Notes: generated by a model from the letters alone, not told the origin. Shown: positions 1-9,761, counted from the first letter of the stretch. The stretch is DNA of 64,000 nt from Marinomonas balearica (GCF_004362145.1 NZ_SNXC01000011.1:422438-486437); one strand, 5' to 3'. Translations and numbers: made by a program.

Positions 1-375
1 AATATGCTGGTTAAGGTTGCAGGCACGCCACTTGAGAATGTGGATGATTTGGATGAGTTTGATTTCATTCGTACCATTGCTGTTGCACGAATTATTATGC
101 CGACGTCTCACGTTCGTTTGTCTGCGGGCCGTCAAGGGATGTCCGAGCAGACACAGGCTCTTTGTTTTATGGCGGGCGCTAACTCTATTTTCTATGGAGA
201 GAAATTGCTAACAACGGATAACCCTGAAGCGGATCAGGACCGTATGTTGTTTAAGAAACTGGGCATTAATCCAGAACAGCGCGAAGAGCATTCTGATGAA
301 GCGGTTGTTGAGGCAATCGAAAGTCAGGTGCGTGAGCAGGCTGAAGCCAAAATGTTTTATGATGCCAGTGCTTAG
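1..375 (+). CDS. bioB: Biotin synthase, C-terminal part (cut by window edge)
   Basis: This is the last ~124 codons of biotin synthase, the radical-SAM enzyme that inserts sulfur into dethiobiotin. The frame is already open at base 1 and the ATG at base 4 is internal: the stretch beginning [16 protein letters not shown] is a conserved interior BioB segment. The visible part holds the end of the TIM barrel with [16 protein letters not shown] and the segment [17 protein letters not shown], both typical of BioB. The radical-SAM cysteine motif lies upstream of the window. It is followed by the overlapping bioF gene and the rest of a biotin operon, which supports the call. Confidence 0.95.
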   Translation, partial: NMLVKVAGTPLENVDDLDEFDFIRTIAVARIIMPTSHVRLSAGRQGMSEQTQALCFMAGANSIFYGEKLLTTDNPEADQDRMLFKKLGINPEQREEHSDEAVVEAIESQVREQAEAKMFYDASA

Positions 376-1537
376 GCCGCTTCCAGACTGGATATCGAGC
401 TCGGTTGAAGAAAGAAAAAAAGCGAGCTTGCATCGCGAGACTGAGGTGATAGATGCGCCTCAGTCTATCTCACCGACTATTGATGGTACTCCATTCCTTT
501 CTTTTTGTTCGAATGATTACCTTGGCCTAGCTGCTCACCCTACTTTGATCAATGCACTTGCAGAAGGTGCTGAGATTTATGGTGTAGGGAGTGGAGCTTC
601 TCATTTAGTATGTGGTCATCTATCTCCTCATGATGAGTTAGAACGAGCATTAAGTGATTGGCTAGGTGTAGAGCGGGTAATGCTGTTCAGTACTGGGTAC
701 ATGGCAAACCTTGCCGTATTGAGCGCTTTGGGTCGTCACTGTGAAACAGTTATACAGGATAAGTTAAATCACGCGTCCTTGATTGATGGAGCGTTGTTGA
801 GTGATGCTTCTGTTCGTCGCTATCTGCACGCTGATTTGAGCAGCGCTCGCAAACTGATTGAGAAGCAGTCATCTCCTTCAATGGTGGTGACAGATGGTAT
901 TTTCAGTATGGACGGAGATATCGCACCAATAGATGGTTTGATAAATCTATTGTCTGATAGTAAGCACTTACTCATAGTGGATGATGCTCATGGGCTGGGA
1001 TGTCTTGGAGATCAAGGGTTAGGTACTCTTGATGAGCAGGGCATCGCGGCATCCTCTGTCTCAGCGTTGATCGGCACCTTTGGAAAAGCGTTTGGAGCAG
1101 CAGGCGCGTTTGTTGCGTGCTCAAATGCAATGGCAGAATACTTAACTCAATTTGCACGCCCTTATATCTATACGACGGCGATGTCTCCTGCGATGGCGTA
1201 CGCCTCGAAATCAAGCCTTGATTTAATACGGTCAAAAGAAGGGGATGAGTTACGCAGCCGCCTTAATTCAAATATCTCGCTTTTCAAAGAGTGTATGGCT
1301 TCGCTACCGTTTGAACTAATGCCTTCAGACAGTGCAATACAACCGATCATGATCGGAGCTAGCGATCGAGCGATTGAGTTAAGTGCAGCATTGCGAGAAG
1401 AGGGAATTTTATGTACCGCTATACGACCACCAACTGTGCCGAATAATCAGGCTAGACTTCGAATTACGTTAAGTGCTGCGCACCGTCATGACGATATTAA
1501 ACGCTTGTGTGATACGCTTGAAAGATTAGCAAATTAA
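359..1537 (+). CDS. bioF: 8-amino-7-oxononanoate synthase
   Basis: A PLP-dependent alpha-oxoamine synthase that condenses pimeloyl-ACP (or -CoA) with L-alanine in biotin synthesis. About 392 residues, normal for the family. Seen: [13 protein letters not shown] near the N-terminus, [11 protein letters not shown], the VDDAHGLG strand that contacts the cofactor, and [13 protein letters not shown] with the Schiff-base lysine. Tandem ATGs at 359 and 362 lie inside the end of bioB, so the genes overlap by about 17 bases and are probably translationally coupled. No good ribosome site separates the two starts. A longer frame back to 296 is open but carries no BioF-like residues. Second gene of the biotin operon. 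Confidence 0.95.
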   Translation: MMPVLRPLPDWISSSVEERKKASLHRETEVIDAPQSISPTIDGTPFLSFCSNDYLGLAAHPTLINALAEGAEIYGVGSGASHLVCGHLSPHDELERALSDWLGVERVMLFSTGYMANLAVLSALGRHCETVIQDKLNHASLIDGALLSDASVRRYLHADLSSARKLIEKQSSPSMVVTDGIFSMDGDIAPIDGLINLLSDSKHLLIVDDAHGLGCLGDQGLGTLDEQGIAASSVSALIGTFGKAFGAAGAFVACSNAMAEYLTQFARPYIYTTAMSPAMAYASKSSLDLIRSKEGDELRSRLNSNISLFKECMASLPFELMPSDSAIQPIMIGASDRAIELSAALREEGILCTAIRPPTVPNNQARLRITLSAAHRHDDIKRLCDTLERLAN

Positions 1538-1551
1538 GGTTTATTTACATC

Positions 1552-2358
1552 ATGAGAACGTCTATAGAAACGCAATCGTTTGGCAGTCGTGCTAACCCGT
1601 CTATTTTTATAGTATCAGGCTGGGCGATGCCGAATGAGATTTTTAATGATTTCGCAAATCGTTTGTCAGAACGGTTTTATGTCGTTGTCGCGAGCCTGCC
1701 TGGTGTTACGTGCAGTGAAGAATGGCGAAGAAAGAACCGTATCGGGCCAAACTACGATATTGATGCGCTTGCTGAACAACTTATACGCGTTGCGCCAAGT
1801 AATGCGTGGTGGTTGGGGTGGTCCCTTGGGGGGATGATCTCAACGTACGTTGCAGCACGACGTTCTAGTTGTGTACAAGGTTTGATCACCATAGCTTCAG
1901 CCCCCAGTTTTGTGGCGCGAGAAGATTGTTCCTATGGTATGGCGCTTGCTGACTTTGACCATTTTCAAAACCTTGTTGAGCAAGATCCCAAAAAAGGATT
2001 AAAGCGTTTTGTGTCCCTGCAAGCAACCGGAGCATCGAATGAGCGCGCGTTAACTAAGTCCATTCGAGCAATACAAAATGAGGAGTTGATCGATGAAGCC
2101 GCTCTATCGGGTGGATTAAACTTGTTGCGATCATTAGATGTGAGGCGTGAATTAGAGTTACTTGATTTGCCCAATATCCACTATTTTGGGAAGCTTGATG
2201 CGCTCGTAAACTATTCTGCGATCGATTCGGAACTGCCACACAATGACCTTCAGTCCGTTGAACTTATCGACACCTCTGCACACCAACCGTTTCTTGAGTG
2301 CCCAGACATTCTGTTAGAAAAAATAATTACCTTTATCGATGACAACGCAATTGGATAA
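1552..2358 (+). CDS. bioH: Pimeloyl-ACP methyl ester esterase
   Basis: An alpha/beta hydrolase that removes the methyl ester from pimeloyl-ACP methyl ester, ending the disguised fatty-acid elongation phase of pimelate synthesis. 268 residues. The nucleophile elbow GWSLGGM places the catalytic serine at residue 91; an Asp in YFGKLDALV and a His in SAHQPFLE fit the rest of the triad. GWAMPNEIF near the start is the usual oxyanion/N-terminal BioH signature. It lies between bioF and bioC, as in pseudomonads, and its 3' end overlaps the start of bioC by 20 bases. The position makes BioH much more likely than an unrelated hydrolase. Confidence 0.92.
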   Translation: MRTSIETQSFGSRANPSIFIVSGWAMPNEIFNDFANRLSERFYVVVASLPGVTCSEEWRRKNRIGPNYDIDALAEQLIRVAPSNAWWLGWSLGGMISTYVAARRSSCVQGLITIASAPSFVAREDCSYGMALADFDHFQNLVEQDPKKGLKRFVSLQATGASNERALTKSIRAIQNEELIDEAALSGGLNLLRSLDVRRELELLDLPNIHYFGKLDALVNYSAIDSELPHNDLQSVELIDTSAHQPFLECPDILLEKIITFIDDNAIG

Positions 2359-3163
2359 ACGCCTCTATAAAACTTCTGTAGCGAGGCATTTTGGTCGTGC
2401 CGCAACGACTTACAATGATTATGCTGGTTTTCAGCTGAGAGTGGTGGATGAGTTAGCCGAATTGTTACCCAGTGCATTCTTACAGGAACCGTCTTCGCTA
2501 GATAGGTCTACTAGTTCGGTTTTTGTTGATTTAGGCGCAGGGACGGGCAGCAGTTCTAAAGCATTACGGAAAAAATACGGCTCTCAACCGCATTTGCTTT
2601 CGCTGGATATATCCGTTGATATGCTTAAACAGCTCAAATTTGATGGCGTGAATACCAATGTTTGTTGCGCTGATTTTGAGCAGCTTCCTATTAAGTCCTC
2701 TAGTATTGATTTGTTTTTTTCAAGTCTCGCAATTCAATGGTGCCTTTCACTTGATACCTTGTTGAGTGAGGTGAACCGCGCTTTAGTGCCTGACGGTGAA
2801 TTTGTATTTTCGACACTTTTAAACGGCTCTATGTTTGAACTCGAACAGGCTTGGAATCAGGTTGATCGACGCTCACACGTTAATCATTATTTGTCAGAGG
2901 CTCAAATTTTAGAAAAGATCAAAACAAATAATTTTGAGGTTGTTTGTTGTGAATCGAAAATTATTACTATGACGTTTCCCAGTGTGAAATCTGCGCTGTA
3001 TTCACTCAAAAAAATTGGAGCGTCTTTGGTAGTAGAAGGGCAAAAAGAGTTTATGTCTAAGAGTAAGTGGAAGCAATTTGTTGGCGCATATGAGGAGTAT
3101 AAAACTCATCAGGGGATTCCTCTAAGTTATCAGGTGATGTTTTCACGTATTCGGAAAAAGTAA
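2339..3163 (+). CDS. bioC: Malonyl-ACP O-methyltransferase
   Basis: A SAM-dependent class I methyltransferase that methylates malonyl-ACP so that it can enter fatty-acid synthesis as a pimelate precursor. 274 residues. The N-terminal motif KTSVARHFGRAATTYNDYA is characteristic of BioC. SAM-binding motif I is FVDLGAGTGSSSKAL at about residue 62, followed by an acidic residue after LLSLD and a motif IV-like segment SIDLFFSSLAIQW. The ATG lies inside the 3' end of bioH, so translation is probably coupled. It forms the BioC/BioH pair that opens and closes the pimeloyl-ester cycle. Confidence 0.93.
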   Translation: MTTQLDKRLYKTSVARHFGRAATTYNDYAGFQLRVVDELAELLPSAFLQEPSSLDRSTSSVFVDLGAGTGSSSKALRKKYGSQPHLLSLDISVDMLKQLKFDGVNTNVCCADFEQLPIKSSSIDLFFSSLAIQWCLSLDTLLSEVNRALVPDGEFVFSTLLNGSMFELEQAWNQVDRRSHVNHYLSEAQILEKIKTNNFEVVCCESKIITMTFPSVKSALYSLKKIGASLVVEGQKEFMSKSKWKQFVGAYEEYKTHQGIPLSYQVMFSRIRKK

Positions 3164-3177
3164 GAGAGTGAGTAAAC

Positions 3178-3867
3178 ATGAAAAAACGATTTTTTGTTGC
3201 GGGTACGGATACGGACGTAGGAAAAACCTATGTGTCTACGGGGTTGCTGAGCGCTGCTGTTCGAAACGGGGAGCGTGCGTTTGGTTTAAAGCCTATCGCC
3301 GCCGGAGCTGAGCAAATCGATGGAGCGCTTCGAAATGAGGACGCGCTTGCAATTTTAGCAGCAGGAAATGTTTCGTTAGCGTATGAGCAAATAAACCCAG
3401 TCGTTCTTGAAGAAGCCATAGCCCCTCACATTGCCGCTGCACATGAGGGGAAGCTGATAACAAGCTCCCGTCTTGAAGGGTATATAAAAGGTTCTATGTT
3501 GAATCCGCATGATTTTATGTTGGTTGAAGGCGCGGGTGGCTGGAGAGTGCCGTTAAACGATCGTGAGCTGCTTTCTGATCTGGCTAAGTCACTAAAATTC
3601 CCAGTTATTTTAGTGGTTAATATGAAGCTCGGGTGCCTCAACCACGCTTTACTTACTGTCGAATCTATTATCCGCGATGGGCTGAATATTGCGGGGTGGG
3701 TTGCTAATAGAGGGTTGGAAAGTATGGCTTTTTATAATGAAAATCTCGCCACACTTAAGCATATGATTAATGCGCCACTGCTTGGGGAGTTGTCTTGGAT
3801 GCCTAGCGATGAAGCTGCTCGATCCGAATTCGATGCAATCTATCAGTTATTAAGCACAAAAGACTAA
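3178..3867 (+). CDS. bioD: Dethiobiotin synthetase
   Basis: ATP-dependent carboxylase that closes the ureido ring of dethiobiotin, the step before BioB. 229 residues. The P-loop is GTDTDVGKTYVSTGLL at residues 8-23, followed by GLKPIAAG, which holds the substrate lysine, and VEGAGGWRVPL, the conserved catalytic glycine-rich segment. A GAGTGAG-like site lies 14 bases before the ATG. It is the last gene of the biotin operon in this window. The 101 bases that follow, up to the next start, show no strong terminator. Confidence 0.94.
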   Translation: MKKRFFVAGTDTDVGKTYVSTGLLSAAVRNGERAFGLKPIAAGAEQIDGALRNEDALAILAAGNVSLAYEQINPVVLEEAIAPHIAAAHEGKLITSSRLEGYIKGSMLNPHDFMLVEGAGGWRVPLNDRELLSDLAKSLKFPVILVVNMKLGCLNHALLTVESIIRDGLNIAGWVANRGLESMAFYNENLATLKHMINAPLLGELSWMPSDEAARSEFDAIYQLLSTKD

Positions 3868-3968
3868 ACAAATATGCACAAAATGTTATAAGGTTAATAA
3901 AGTTACAGGTATAACTTACTCTGTCTTTGAGTGGTCCTAATTTAACGTTTAGTGGTGAAATAGTCATT

Positions 3969-5150
3969 ATGCTGCGTTTTTATTATGTTGTTCTAGGTTG
4001 TCTGCTAGCCATCTTGTCATCCAGTGCATTTTCTTCAATAAATGTTGGGTTAGTTGCCTCGTTTGATGATGAGCAAGAGGCGCGTTCGTTGGCGTATCAA
4101 TACGGTATACAGGCGCTTTTTAAGCGAGTTAATACCGAGGGAGGCATAAAGGGGAAAAGCCTAACCTTAGAAGTGCTGAATGATCATGCAAACAGTGAAT
4201 TAGCGACCTCAAATGCGCAGCGACTGATTACTAGAAAAAAAACCATTGCATTATTTGGTGGGGATACATTACAAACCGCTGACGCGATAAAGCAAGTTGC
4301 ATTTCGTGAAAAAGTCCCTTACCTCAGCTCTATGACGAGTAGCCCGTCTCTTTATGGAAAAGTAGGTTATGTTCTCAATTTAAAACCCTCGATGTTGCAT
4401 GAATTTGACGCGCTGTGCCGATACTTTACTCAAGAGAAGAAACACCGCTTAGCAGTCGTTCATGCTCGTAATAGCATATATGCGGATTTGATAAAACAAA
4501 GCTGTTTATCAAGTGTTCCGAATGTCTCTTCGTTTAAAACGTTTAAGTTTGGAACGATACGTTCTTCAATCGAGCGAACTCATTTAGGTCTTCAGTCACT
4601 GAGAGACTACGATGTTGTGTTTGTCGGCAGCAATGGAGATCTCGCGCCGTTGTTGAAACAGATAAACATCAGCTCTATTTCTAACTCATATTATTTTTTA
4701 TCCGGCATTGAATTTAGGCGCAGTGTTCAAAATGTGGAAAATAAACGTGCTTTAAAATTTATCGAATATTTGCCAGTCAATTACTTGTCATCTAAAGCGT
4801 ACTCCAAATATAAATTAGATTTGAATGCATTGAGCCCAGCATTGCAACCTTCAAAAATAGGCTTTGAAGGTTATCTTGCTGCATCCGTATTAACAGCAGG
4901 GCTTGAGGCTGTGGTGAGTCCATTTGAAATCGAAGACCCAAACGACTTATTTAGGTTGCCTTTGTCGGTGGCACGAAAGTTAACAGGCTGGGTTCAATCT
5001 GGAAGTCAAAATACGTTGTCACGAGAGCTTAGCAATGCGTTGAATGTTACTCACACATTGGATCTAGGTCTTGGCCTGTACCTCGGCTTTGATGGTGAGA
5101 ATAACTACTTAGATTTCCCACTTCACATCAGTGAACCGCAGTTAGACTAA
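3969..5150 (+). CDS. Periplasmic type I substrate-binding protein (LivJ-like)
   Basis: A secreted binding protein of the branched-chain amino-acid/receptor-family type (Peripla_BP_6 fold). The start is taken as ATG 3969, which gives a clean signal peptide (MLRFYYVVLGCLLAILSSS, cleavage after about residue 22); a longer frame back to TTG 3927 only adds residues before the signal. Mature features are NVGLVASFDDEQEARS, a first lobe with FGGDTLQTADAIKQVA, a hinge region and a second lobe with KIGFEGYLAASVLTAGLEA. No ABC permease or ATPase gene is nearby. The next gene, 11 bases on, encodes a membrane hybrid kinase, so I infer a role as ligand sensor for that kinase rather than in transport. The ligand cannot be told from sequence. 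Confidence 0.75.
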   Translation: MLRFYYVVLGCLLAILSSSAFSSINVGLVASFDDEQEARSLAYQYGIQALFKRVNTEGGIKGKSLTLEVLNDHANSELATSNAQRLITRKKTIALFGGDTLQTADAIKQVAFREKVPYLSSMTSSPSLYGKVGYVLNLKPSMLHEFDALCRYFTQEKKHRLAVVHARNSIYADLIKQSCLSSVPNVSSFKTFKFGTIRSSIERTHLGLQSLRDYDVVFVGSNGDLAPLLKQINISSISNSYYFLSGIEFRRSVQNVENKRALKFIEYLPVNYLSSKAYSKYKLDLNALSPALQPSKIGFEGYLAASVLTAGLEAVVSPFEIEDPNDLFRLPLSVARKLTGWVQSGSQNTLSRELSNALNVTHTLDLGLGLYLGFDGENNYLDFPLHISEPQLD

Positions 5151-5161
5151 GGAGTGATTAC

Positions 5162-7726
5162 ATGTCTCAAGATATTCAGCTCGCACGCGTCAAAGCTCCC
5201 GTACTGATCCCCCTACTGTCCGCTCTGTTTATATTGTGGCTAGCCTTTGTTTTGATTGCTTGGCTTTGGTTGGAAAATGTTCGCCAAAATGAATTGGAAT
5301 CCCTTGCAGGTCGTTTTGATGAGCAAATTTATCGCTCTCAATTGACTCTCTCACGCTCTATTAGAGAGAGGTTGAATTGGGTGGACGATTTTTCTCAAGA
5401 ATTGAATGTTGATGACCCTAAGACTCTTCAGGATATTTTGTACGATTCTGCTGAAGCATTGGGTGTTGAGCGGCTTATTTGGATTGGGCAGTCGAACAAC
5501 GTTAAATTGGATTATTCAAAGGGCATCGTTCCAAATAAAGGGCTTATTGATTTAGGTAATCGAGACTTTTCCACTCCGTCTTCGACGCTCAAATTGTTGG
5601 GGGATGGTGAGCTGGTTGTCCGGACTGTTGTGCCGTTTGGTGAAAAGCAAGAAACATTTGTGTTGGTGGATGTATCGTTCAGCGATGCTATTTTGGAGGT
5701 CGCCCGTAATCAAGGGTTATACACGAATGTGTATGCGGAGAAAGCATCACTAGATTCTGAACAACTTAATAAGTATCGAGCTGCTATCGTCAATGCTTCT
5801 TCTTCAGATGATGCGCTTATATCGATAGCCACCAGTGATGCTGTTATCGACCACTCTATATTTTCAAAAGTGTTTGAACGTTATTTGCTTTCAGATTCGC
5901 CCAATATTTTTTATCAACCTGGATTCGAACAAGATGAACGTCTATTTGATATTGCGCTTATTCCGTTAATAGACAACAAGGGCAGTGTTATTTCACATGT
6001 CCTAGTTTCGCGTTCAGCAGAAGAAACAAGCGATGAGATATATTTGGCTCAAGCTATTATTACCGTTATTTCTCTGATTGTGGCGGGGTCGCTTTTTGTC
6101 TTTTTCTTCTGGTTGCTCGGGCGAATAGAGCAACGAATTCATGCTGGTGAAAAGCGAATTATAGAGGAGCGAGACCGTTCGGAGAGCTTACGATTGCAAT
6201 CTGAGTCGCTGCGAGTTGAAGCTGAAGAGCATCGTGTGTCCGCGGAACAAGCACGAGATGAGGCAGAAAAAGCCAGCGCCGTTAAGTCGGAGTTTTTGGC
6301 GAAAATGAGCCATGAACTTCGTACACCGTTGAATGCGATCATCGGGCTTTCGGAAATGATGCATGAAGACGCTTTAGAGTTTGGTGATGAAGATTATGTA
6401 GAGCCGCTGGAAAGGGTTGTACGATCCTCGAAGCACCTTTTGAACCTAATTAATGAAATATTGGACATCTCTAAAATCGAAGCTGGGAAGATGGAGTTAA
6501 GTGAATCCGAGCTTGATTTTGATGCAGTGCTGAGTGAGGTCTACCAGACGGTTGACTCGCTCGCTAAAAATAAAGGACTTTCGCTTGAGTACGAGGCTGG
6601 AAGTGTAGGGTTATTGATCGGAGACGCGTTACGTATCAAGCAGATATTTTTCAATCTATTAAGTAATGCCGTCAAGTTTACTGAGAGCGGAAGCGTAACG
6701 CTGAGAGTTGTAGAGCAGACGGATGAATTACAAGTTGATGTCATTGACACTGGTTTAGGAATGTCTGATGAACAAATAGACACCTTGTTTCAAGATTTTG
6801 TTCAGGTCGATTCCAGTGTTAATAGAAAGTTTGAAGGCACTGGGCTGGGTTTGGCGATCAGTCGTCGATTTGCGAGGATGATGAAGGGCGACATTACTGT
6901 GAAAAGTGAGATCGGGAAAGGTTCAACGTTTAGCGTTAGATTACCGATTAAACAAGGTGGACAAGCTCCTTCAATTATGGGAAGCACGGCAAAAGGAAAA
7001 TTTAATGTTTTGGTTATTGATGATGACCTTGAAACCGTATCCTATATTTCAAGCGTTTTAGAGCCCCGCTGTCATATTGAAACAGCTCGAAATGGTGTTG
7101 AGGCTCTTGAAAAAGCGCGGGAATTAAAACCGAAACTGATTACTCTTGATATAGAAATGCCTGTACTGAATGGATGGGATACATTAGCAGCGCTTAAGGC
7201 GGATCCTGAGTTGAGCGATATTCCGGTGATCATTATTTCTGTTACGGATGAAAAAGAAAAAGCCGCTGCGCTCGGTGTTGATAGTTACCTCGTTAAGCCT
7301 TTGTCACAGGAGAGTCTTGAGTCTGCTTTTGGGTCGCTAGACTGCTTGGAATCAACTAGAGTTTTAATAGTGGATGATTCCGAAGACATACGTATATCCG
7401 CAAAGCGGCTTTTAGAAAAAAGTGGGGCGCTTGTTGCTGAAGCTGGTAATGGCCTCGAGGCTCAAGTCGCAATAAACGATCAGATTCCTGACCTCATACT
7501 TCTTGATTTAATGATGCCAGAAATGGACGGTTTTGCTTTCTTGGAGTGGTTGAAAGTCCAGCCTGAATTAGCTCAAATAAATGTCTTTGTAATGACGGCA
7601 ATGACGTTAACAGATCAGCAAAAACGAATGCTGGAGAAGCGCGCGAATGCGGTCGTAACTAAGGGAAGTGACGATATGGGGGTTTTGTTTAAGGAAATTG
7701 ATACGTTACTTTGTGAGTCTAAATGA
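5162..7726 (+). CDS. Membrane hybrid histidine kinase with two receiver domains
   Basis: 854 residues. Transmembrane segment 1 at about 14-38, a periplasmic sensor region of about 250 residues (Cache-like by layout, not by a firm motif), transmembrane segment 2 at about 293-321, a coiled-coil signalling helix, then HisKA with SHELRTPLNAI (His384), HATPase with NLLSNAVKF, DTGLGMS and GTGLGLAIS, and two receiver domains. Receiver 1 has Asp663 in LDIEMP and receiver 2 Asp782 in LDLMMP; in receiver 2 the conserved lysine sits in VTKGS instead of the usual KP. No HPt domain is present. ATG 5162 follows a clear AGGAG. It overlaps the next receiver gene by 4 bases, so the four genes from 3969 are one signalling operon. 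Confidence 0.9.
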   Translation: MSQDIQLARVKAPVLIPLLSALFILWLAFVLIAWLWLENVRQNELESLAGRFDEQIYRSQLTLSRSIRERLNWVDDFSQELNVDDPKTLQDILYDSAEALGVERLIWIGQSNNVKLDYSKGIVPNKGLIDLGNRDFSTPSSTLKLLGDGELVVRTVVPFGEKQETFVLVDVSFSDAILEVARNQGLYTNVYAEKASLDSEQLNKYRAAIVNASSSDDALISIATSDAVIDHSIFSKVFERYLLSDSPNIFYQPGFEQDERLFDIALIPLIDNKGSVISHVLVSRSAEETSDEIYLAQAIITVISLIVAGSLFVFFFWLLGRIEQRIHAGEKRIIEERDRSESLRLQSESLRVEAEEHRVSAEQARDEAEKASAVKSEFLAKMSHELRTPLNAIIGLSEMMHEDALEFGDEDYVEPLERVVRSSKHLLNLINEILDISKIEAGKMELSESELDFDAVLSEVYQTVDSLAKNKGLSLEYEAGSVGLLIGDALRIKQIFFNLLSNAVKFTESGSVTLRVVEQTDELQVDVIDTGLGMSDEQIDTLFQDFVQVDSSVNRKFEGTGLGLAISRRFARMMKGDITVKSEIGKGSTFSVRLPIKQGGQAPSIMGSTAKGKFNVLVIDDDLETVSYISSVLEPRCHIETARNGVEALEKARELKPKLITLDIEMPVLNGWDTLAALKADPELSDIPVIIISVTDEKEKAAALGVDSYLVKPLSQESLESAFGSLDCLESTRVLIVDDSEDIRISAKRLLEKSGALVAEAGNGLEAQVAINDQIPDLILLDLMMPEMDGFAFLEWLKVQPELAQINVFVMTAMTLTDQQKRMLEKRANAVVTKGSDDMGVLFKEIDTLLCESK

Positions 7727-8085
7727 TGGCGAAATGTGTTCTTTATGTTGAAGATAACGAAGACAATGTTTATATGTTATCGAGAAGGTTAAAGCGCAAA
7801 GGTTGGGACGTAGAAGTTGCTCCGACAGGTGAAGACGGCGTTAGAATGGCGGAAAACAAGAGCTATGATCTTATTTTGATGGATTTGAGTCTTCCTGGAA
7901 TAGACGGATGGCAAGCAACTCAAATTATTCGTGAGAAGGGCATATTAACCCCGATACTTGCGCTTTCTGCGCATGCGATGCAAGAGCATATCGATCAAGC
8001 CTTATCTGCAGGCGCTAATGATTTTGATAGTAAACCCGTGGATTTCACGCGCTTACTAAGTAAGATGTCGAAACTTGGAGAGTAA
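7723..8085 (+). CDS. Single-domain response regulator
   Basis: A 120-residue stand-alone CheY-like receiver. Acidic pocket YVEDNEDN near the N-terminus, phospho-acceptor Asp in LILMDLSLPGIDGWQ, the hydroxyl residue in LALSAHAM and lysine in DSKPVDF: all key receiver residues are present. There is no output domain. The start ATG overlaps the kinase stop codon (ATGA), so it is translated with the kinase. Likely role: carry phosphate from the upstream kinase, either as a DivK-like modulator or as an intermediate in the relay. No HPt protein is encoded nearby. Confidence 0.88.
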   Translation: MMAKCVLYVEDNEDNVYMLSRRLKRKGWDVEVAPTGEDGVRMAENKSYDLILMDLSLPGIDGWQATQIIREKGILTPILALSAHAMQEHIDQALSAGANDFDSKPVDFTRLLSKMSKLGE

Positions 8086-8090
8086 GTTCT

Positions 8091-9761
8091 ATGAGTGAGC
8101 CTAGGATGCTGATTGTTGATGATCATGATGATAATCGCTATACCCTAATTCGTCGTCTTAGGCGTCTTGGCTACCCAGATTGTGACGAAGCCGAGAATGG
8201 TCAAGTTGCATTGGAAATGATTCGAGAGAATACTTACGATCTTGTTTTCTTAGATCTCATGATGCCTGTTATGGACGGCTTTTCAACGCTAAGAGCAATG
8301 CGTGAAGAGGGACTTTCGGATCATCTGCCTATTATAATGATTTCGGCCGCAGACGATTTAGAAAATGTTGCTAAAGGAATTGAGTTAGGCGCAGAAGACT
8401 ATTTATCTAAACCTTTTAATCCTACCCTTCTTAGTGCTCGAACAGCGTCTGCGCTGGAAAAGCGGTCTAAGGCCATTGCTAATTTAAACGCTGCAAAGTA
8501 TTGCGATCCGGCTTCAGGATTGAAAAATAAGCAAGGTTTGATTGAAGATCTTGATAGCGAAGCATCGAATGTTTCGGCCGCTATTATATTTAAGATGTCT
8601 AAATACAGTATGGTAATGTCTTCTTATGGAAACGACATTGCAAATCGTTACTTCTCTAGTCAGGCCAAGACACTGAGGTCTATGGTTGATTTGGAGTATC
8701 CAGAAGTAAAAGAGATATATCGATTTAATGACGATTTGTTGTCAATAACGCTGGAAAGTAACGACTCAAATTCGTTAGTCCAAATCGCACACAGTTTATG
8801 TCGCAAATTAAGTGGACGTAAACAAGTGGATAACGGGGCGTTAAATGAAGAAGTCGTCGCAGGTGTTGTCGCTGATCTTGATGAGGTAACTTCAACTGAC
8901 ATTCTCCAAAGACTGACTTCTTCGCTTGCTCAAACCTGTTCAAATGCTCCTGTCGCGTTGTATGACTCCGAACATACTTCCCAGGCCTTAAGGAGAATCA
9001 GGGTCGAGGCTGACTTAAAGGACGCCATTGATCAGCAGCTTCTCGAGGTGTTTTTTCAGCCACAAGTGAACGTATCAACCAAAGAGGTTGTTGCTGCAGA
9101 AGCATTGGTGCGTTGGAAACACACCGAGCTAGGTATGATTTCACCCGGTGAGTTTATTCCAATTGCCGAAGAGAATGGGATGATTGTGGCGCTTGGTGAA
9201 GTGGTGTTTATAAAAACCCTTAAGACCTTAAAAACGCTGGATAAGCTTGGGTGTTCAGTTCCGATAAGTATTAATATCGGCTCGGATCACTTTCTTATGC
9301 ACAATTTTGTTAGCTGGTGTAGTGAGGCGGTAGAAAGAGAGCAGGTTCCGGTTCAGTTTGTAAAATTAGAGCTGACGGAGTCGACATTGCTTAACAGTGT
9401 CGAAGAAGGGGTTAAGGTATTGAGTCAACTTCGCAGTAAGGGATTTAAAATTGCATTAGACGATTTTGGCACGGGATATTCCTCGTTGTCGTACTTACTT
9501 GAACTGCCGTTGGATCAGCTTAAAATTGATAAGCAATTTGTTGATATGCTGGATAAAGACAAACGATCGGAGAATCTTTTGTCTCATTTAGTGGGGCTCG
9601 CTCATGAGCTCGATTTGCAGGTTGTCGTCGAAGGGGTAGAGAATGAGGCGCAGGTCTCATTTATGGAGCATGCAGATGCGGATCTAATTCAGGGTTTTTA
9701 TTACTATAAACCACTGCCTCAACAAGAGTTTGTCTATCTTCTGTCAAAGCCAGTTAACTAA
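8091..9761 (+). CDS. Response regulator with degenerate GGDEF and intact EAL domain
   Basis: A 556-residue c-di-GMP signalling protein. Receiver domain at residues 1-125 (VDDHDDNR, LDLMMPVMDG, SKPF). A middle domain at about 140-300 has GGDEF-like layout, but the signature is replaced by FNDDL in the stretch IYRFNDDLLSIT, so it should not make c-di-GMP. The EAL domain at about 310-550 keeps AEALVRW, ELTEST, DDFGTGYSS, IDKQFV and VVEGVEN, all expected of an active phosphodiesterase. It is the last gene of the kinase operon and its 3' end forms part of a terminator. Being next to flagellar regulators, it may lower c-di-GMP to favour motility when the kinase is active; that is inference. Confidence 0.9.
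   Translation: MSEPRMLIVDDHDDNRYTLIRRLRRLGYPDCDEAENGQVALEMIRENTYDLVFLDLMMPVMDGFSTLRAMREEGLSDHLPIIMISAADDLENVAKGIELGAEDYLSKPFNPTLLSARTASALEKRSKAIANLNAAKYCDPASGLKNKQGLIEDLDSEASNVSAAIIFKMSKYSMVMSSYGNDIANRYFSSQAKTLRSMVDLEYPEVKEIYRFNDDLLSITLESNDSNSLVQIAHSLCRKLSGRKQVDNGALNEEVVAGVVADLDEVTSTDILQRLTSSLAQTCSNAPVALYDSEHTSQALRRIRVEADLKDAIDQQLLEVFFQPQVNVSTKEVVAAEALVRWKHTELGMISPGEFIPIAEENGMIVALGEVVFIKTLKTLKTLDKLGCSVPISINIGSDHFLMHNFVSWCSEAVEREQVPVQFVKLELTESTLLNSVEEGVKVLSQLRSKGFKIALDDFGTGYSSLSYLLELPLDQLKIDKQFVDMLDKDKRSENLLSHLVGLAHELDLQVVVEGVENEAQVSFMEHADADLIQGFYYYKPLPQQEFVYLLSKPVN

Noticed and set aside
296-358. Upstream extension of bioF
   Set aside because: Open frame inside bioB without BioF-like residues; the tandem ATGs at 359/362 give a normal length.
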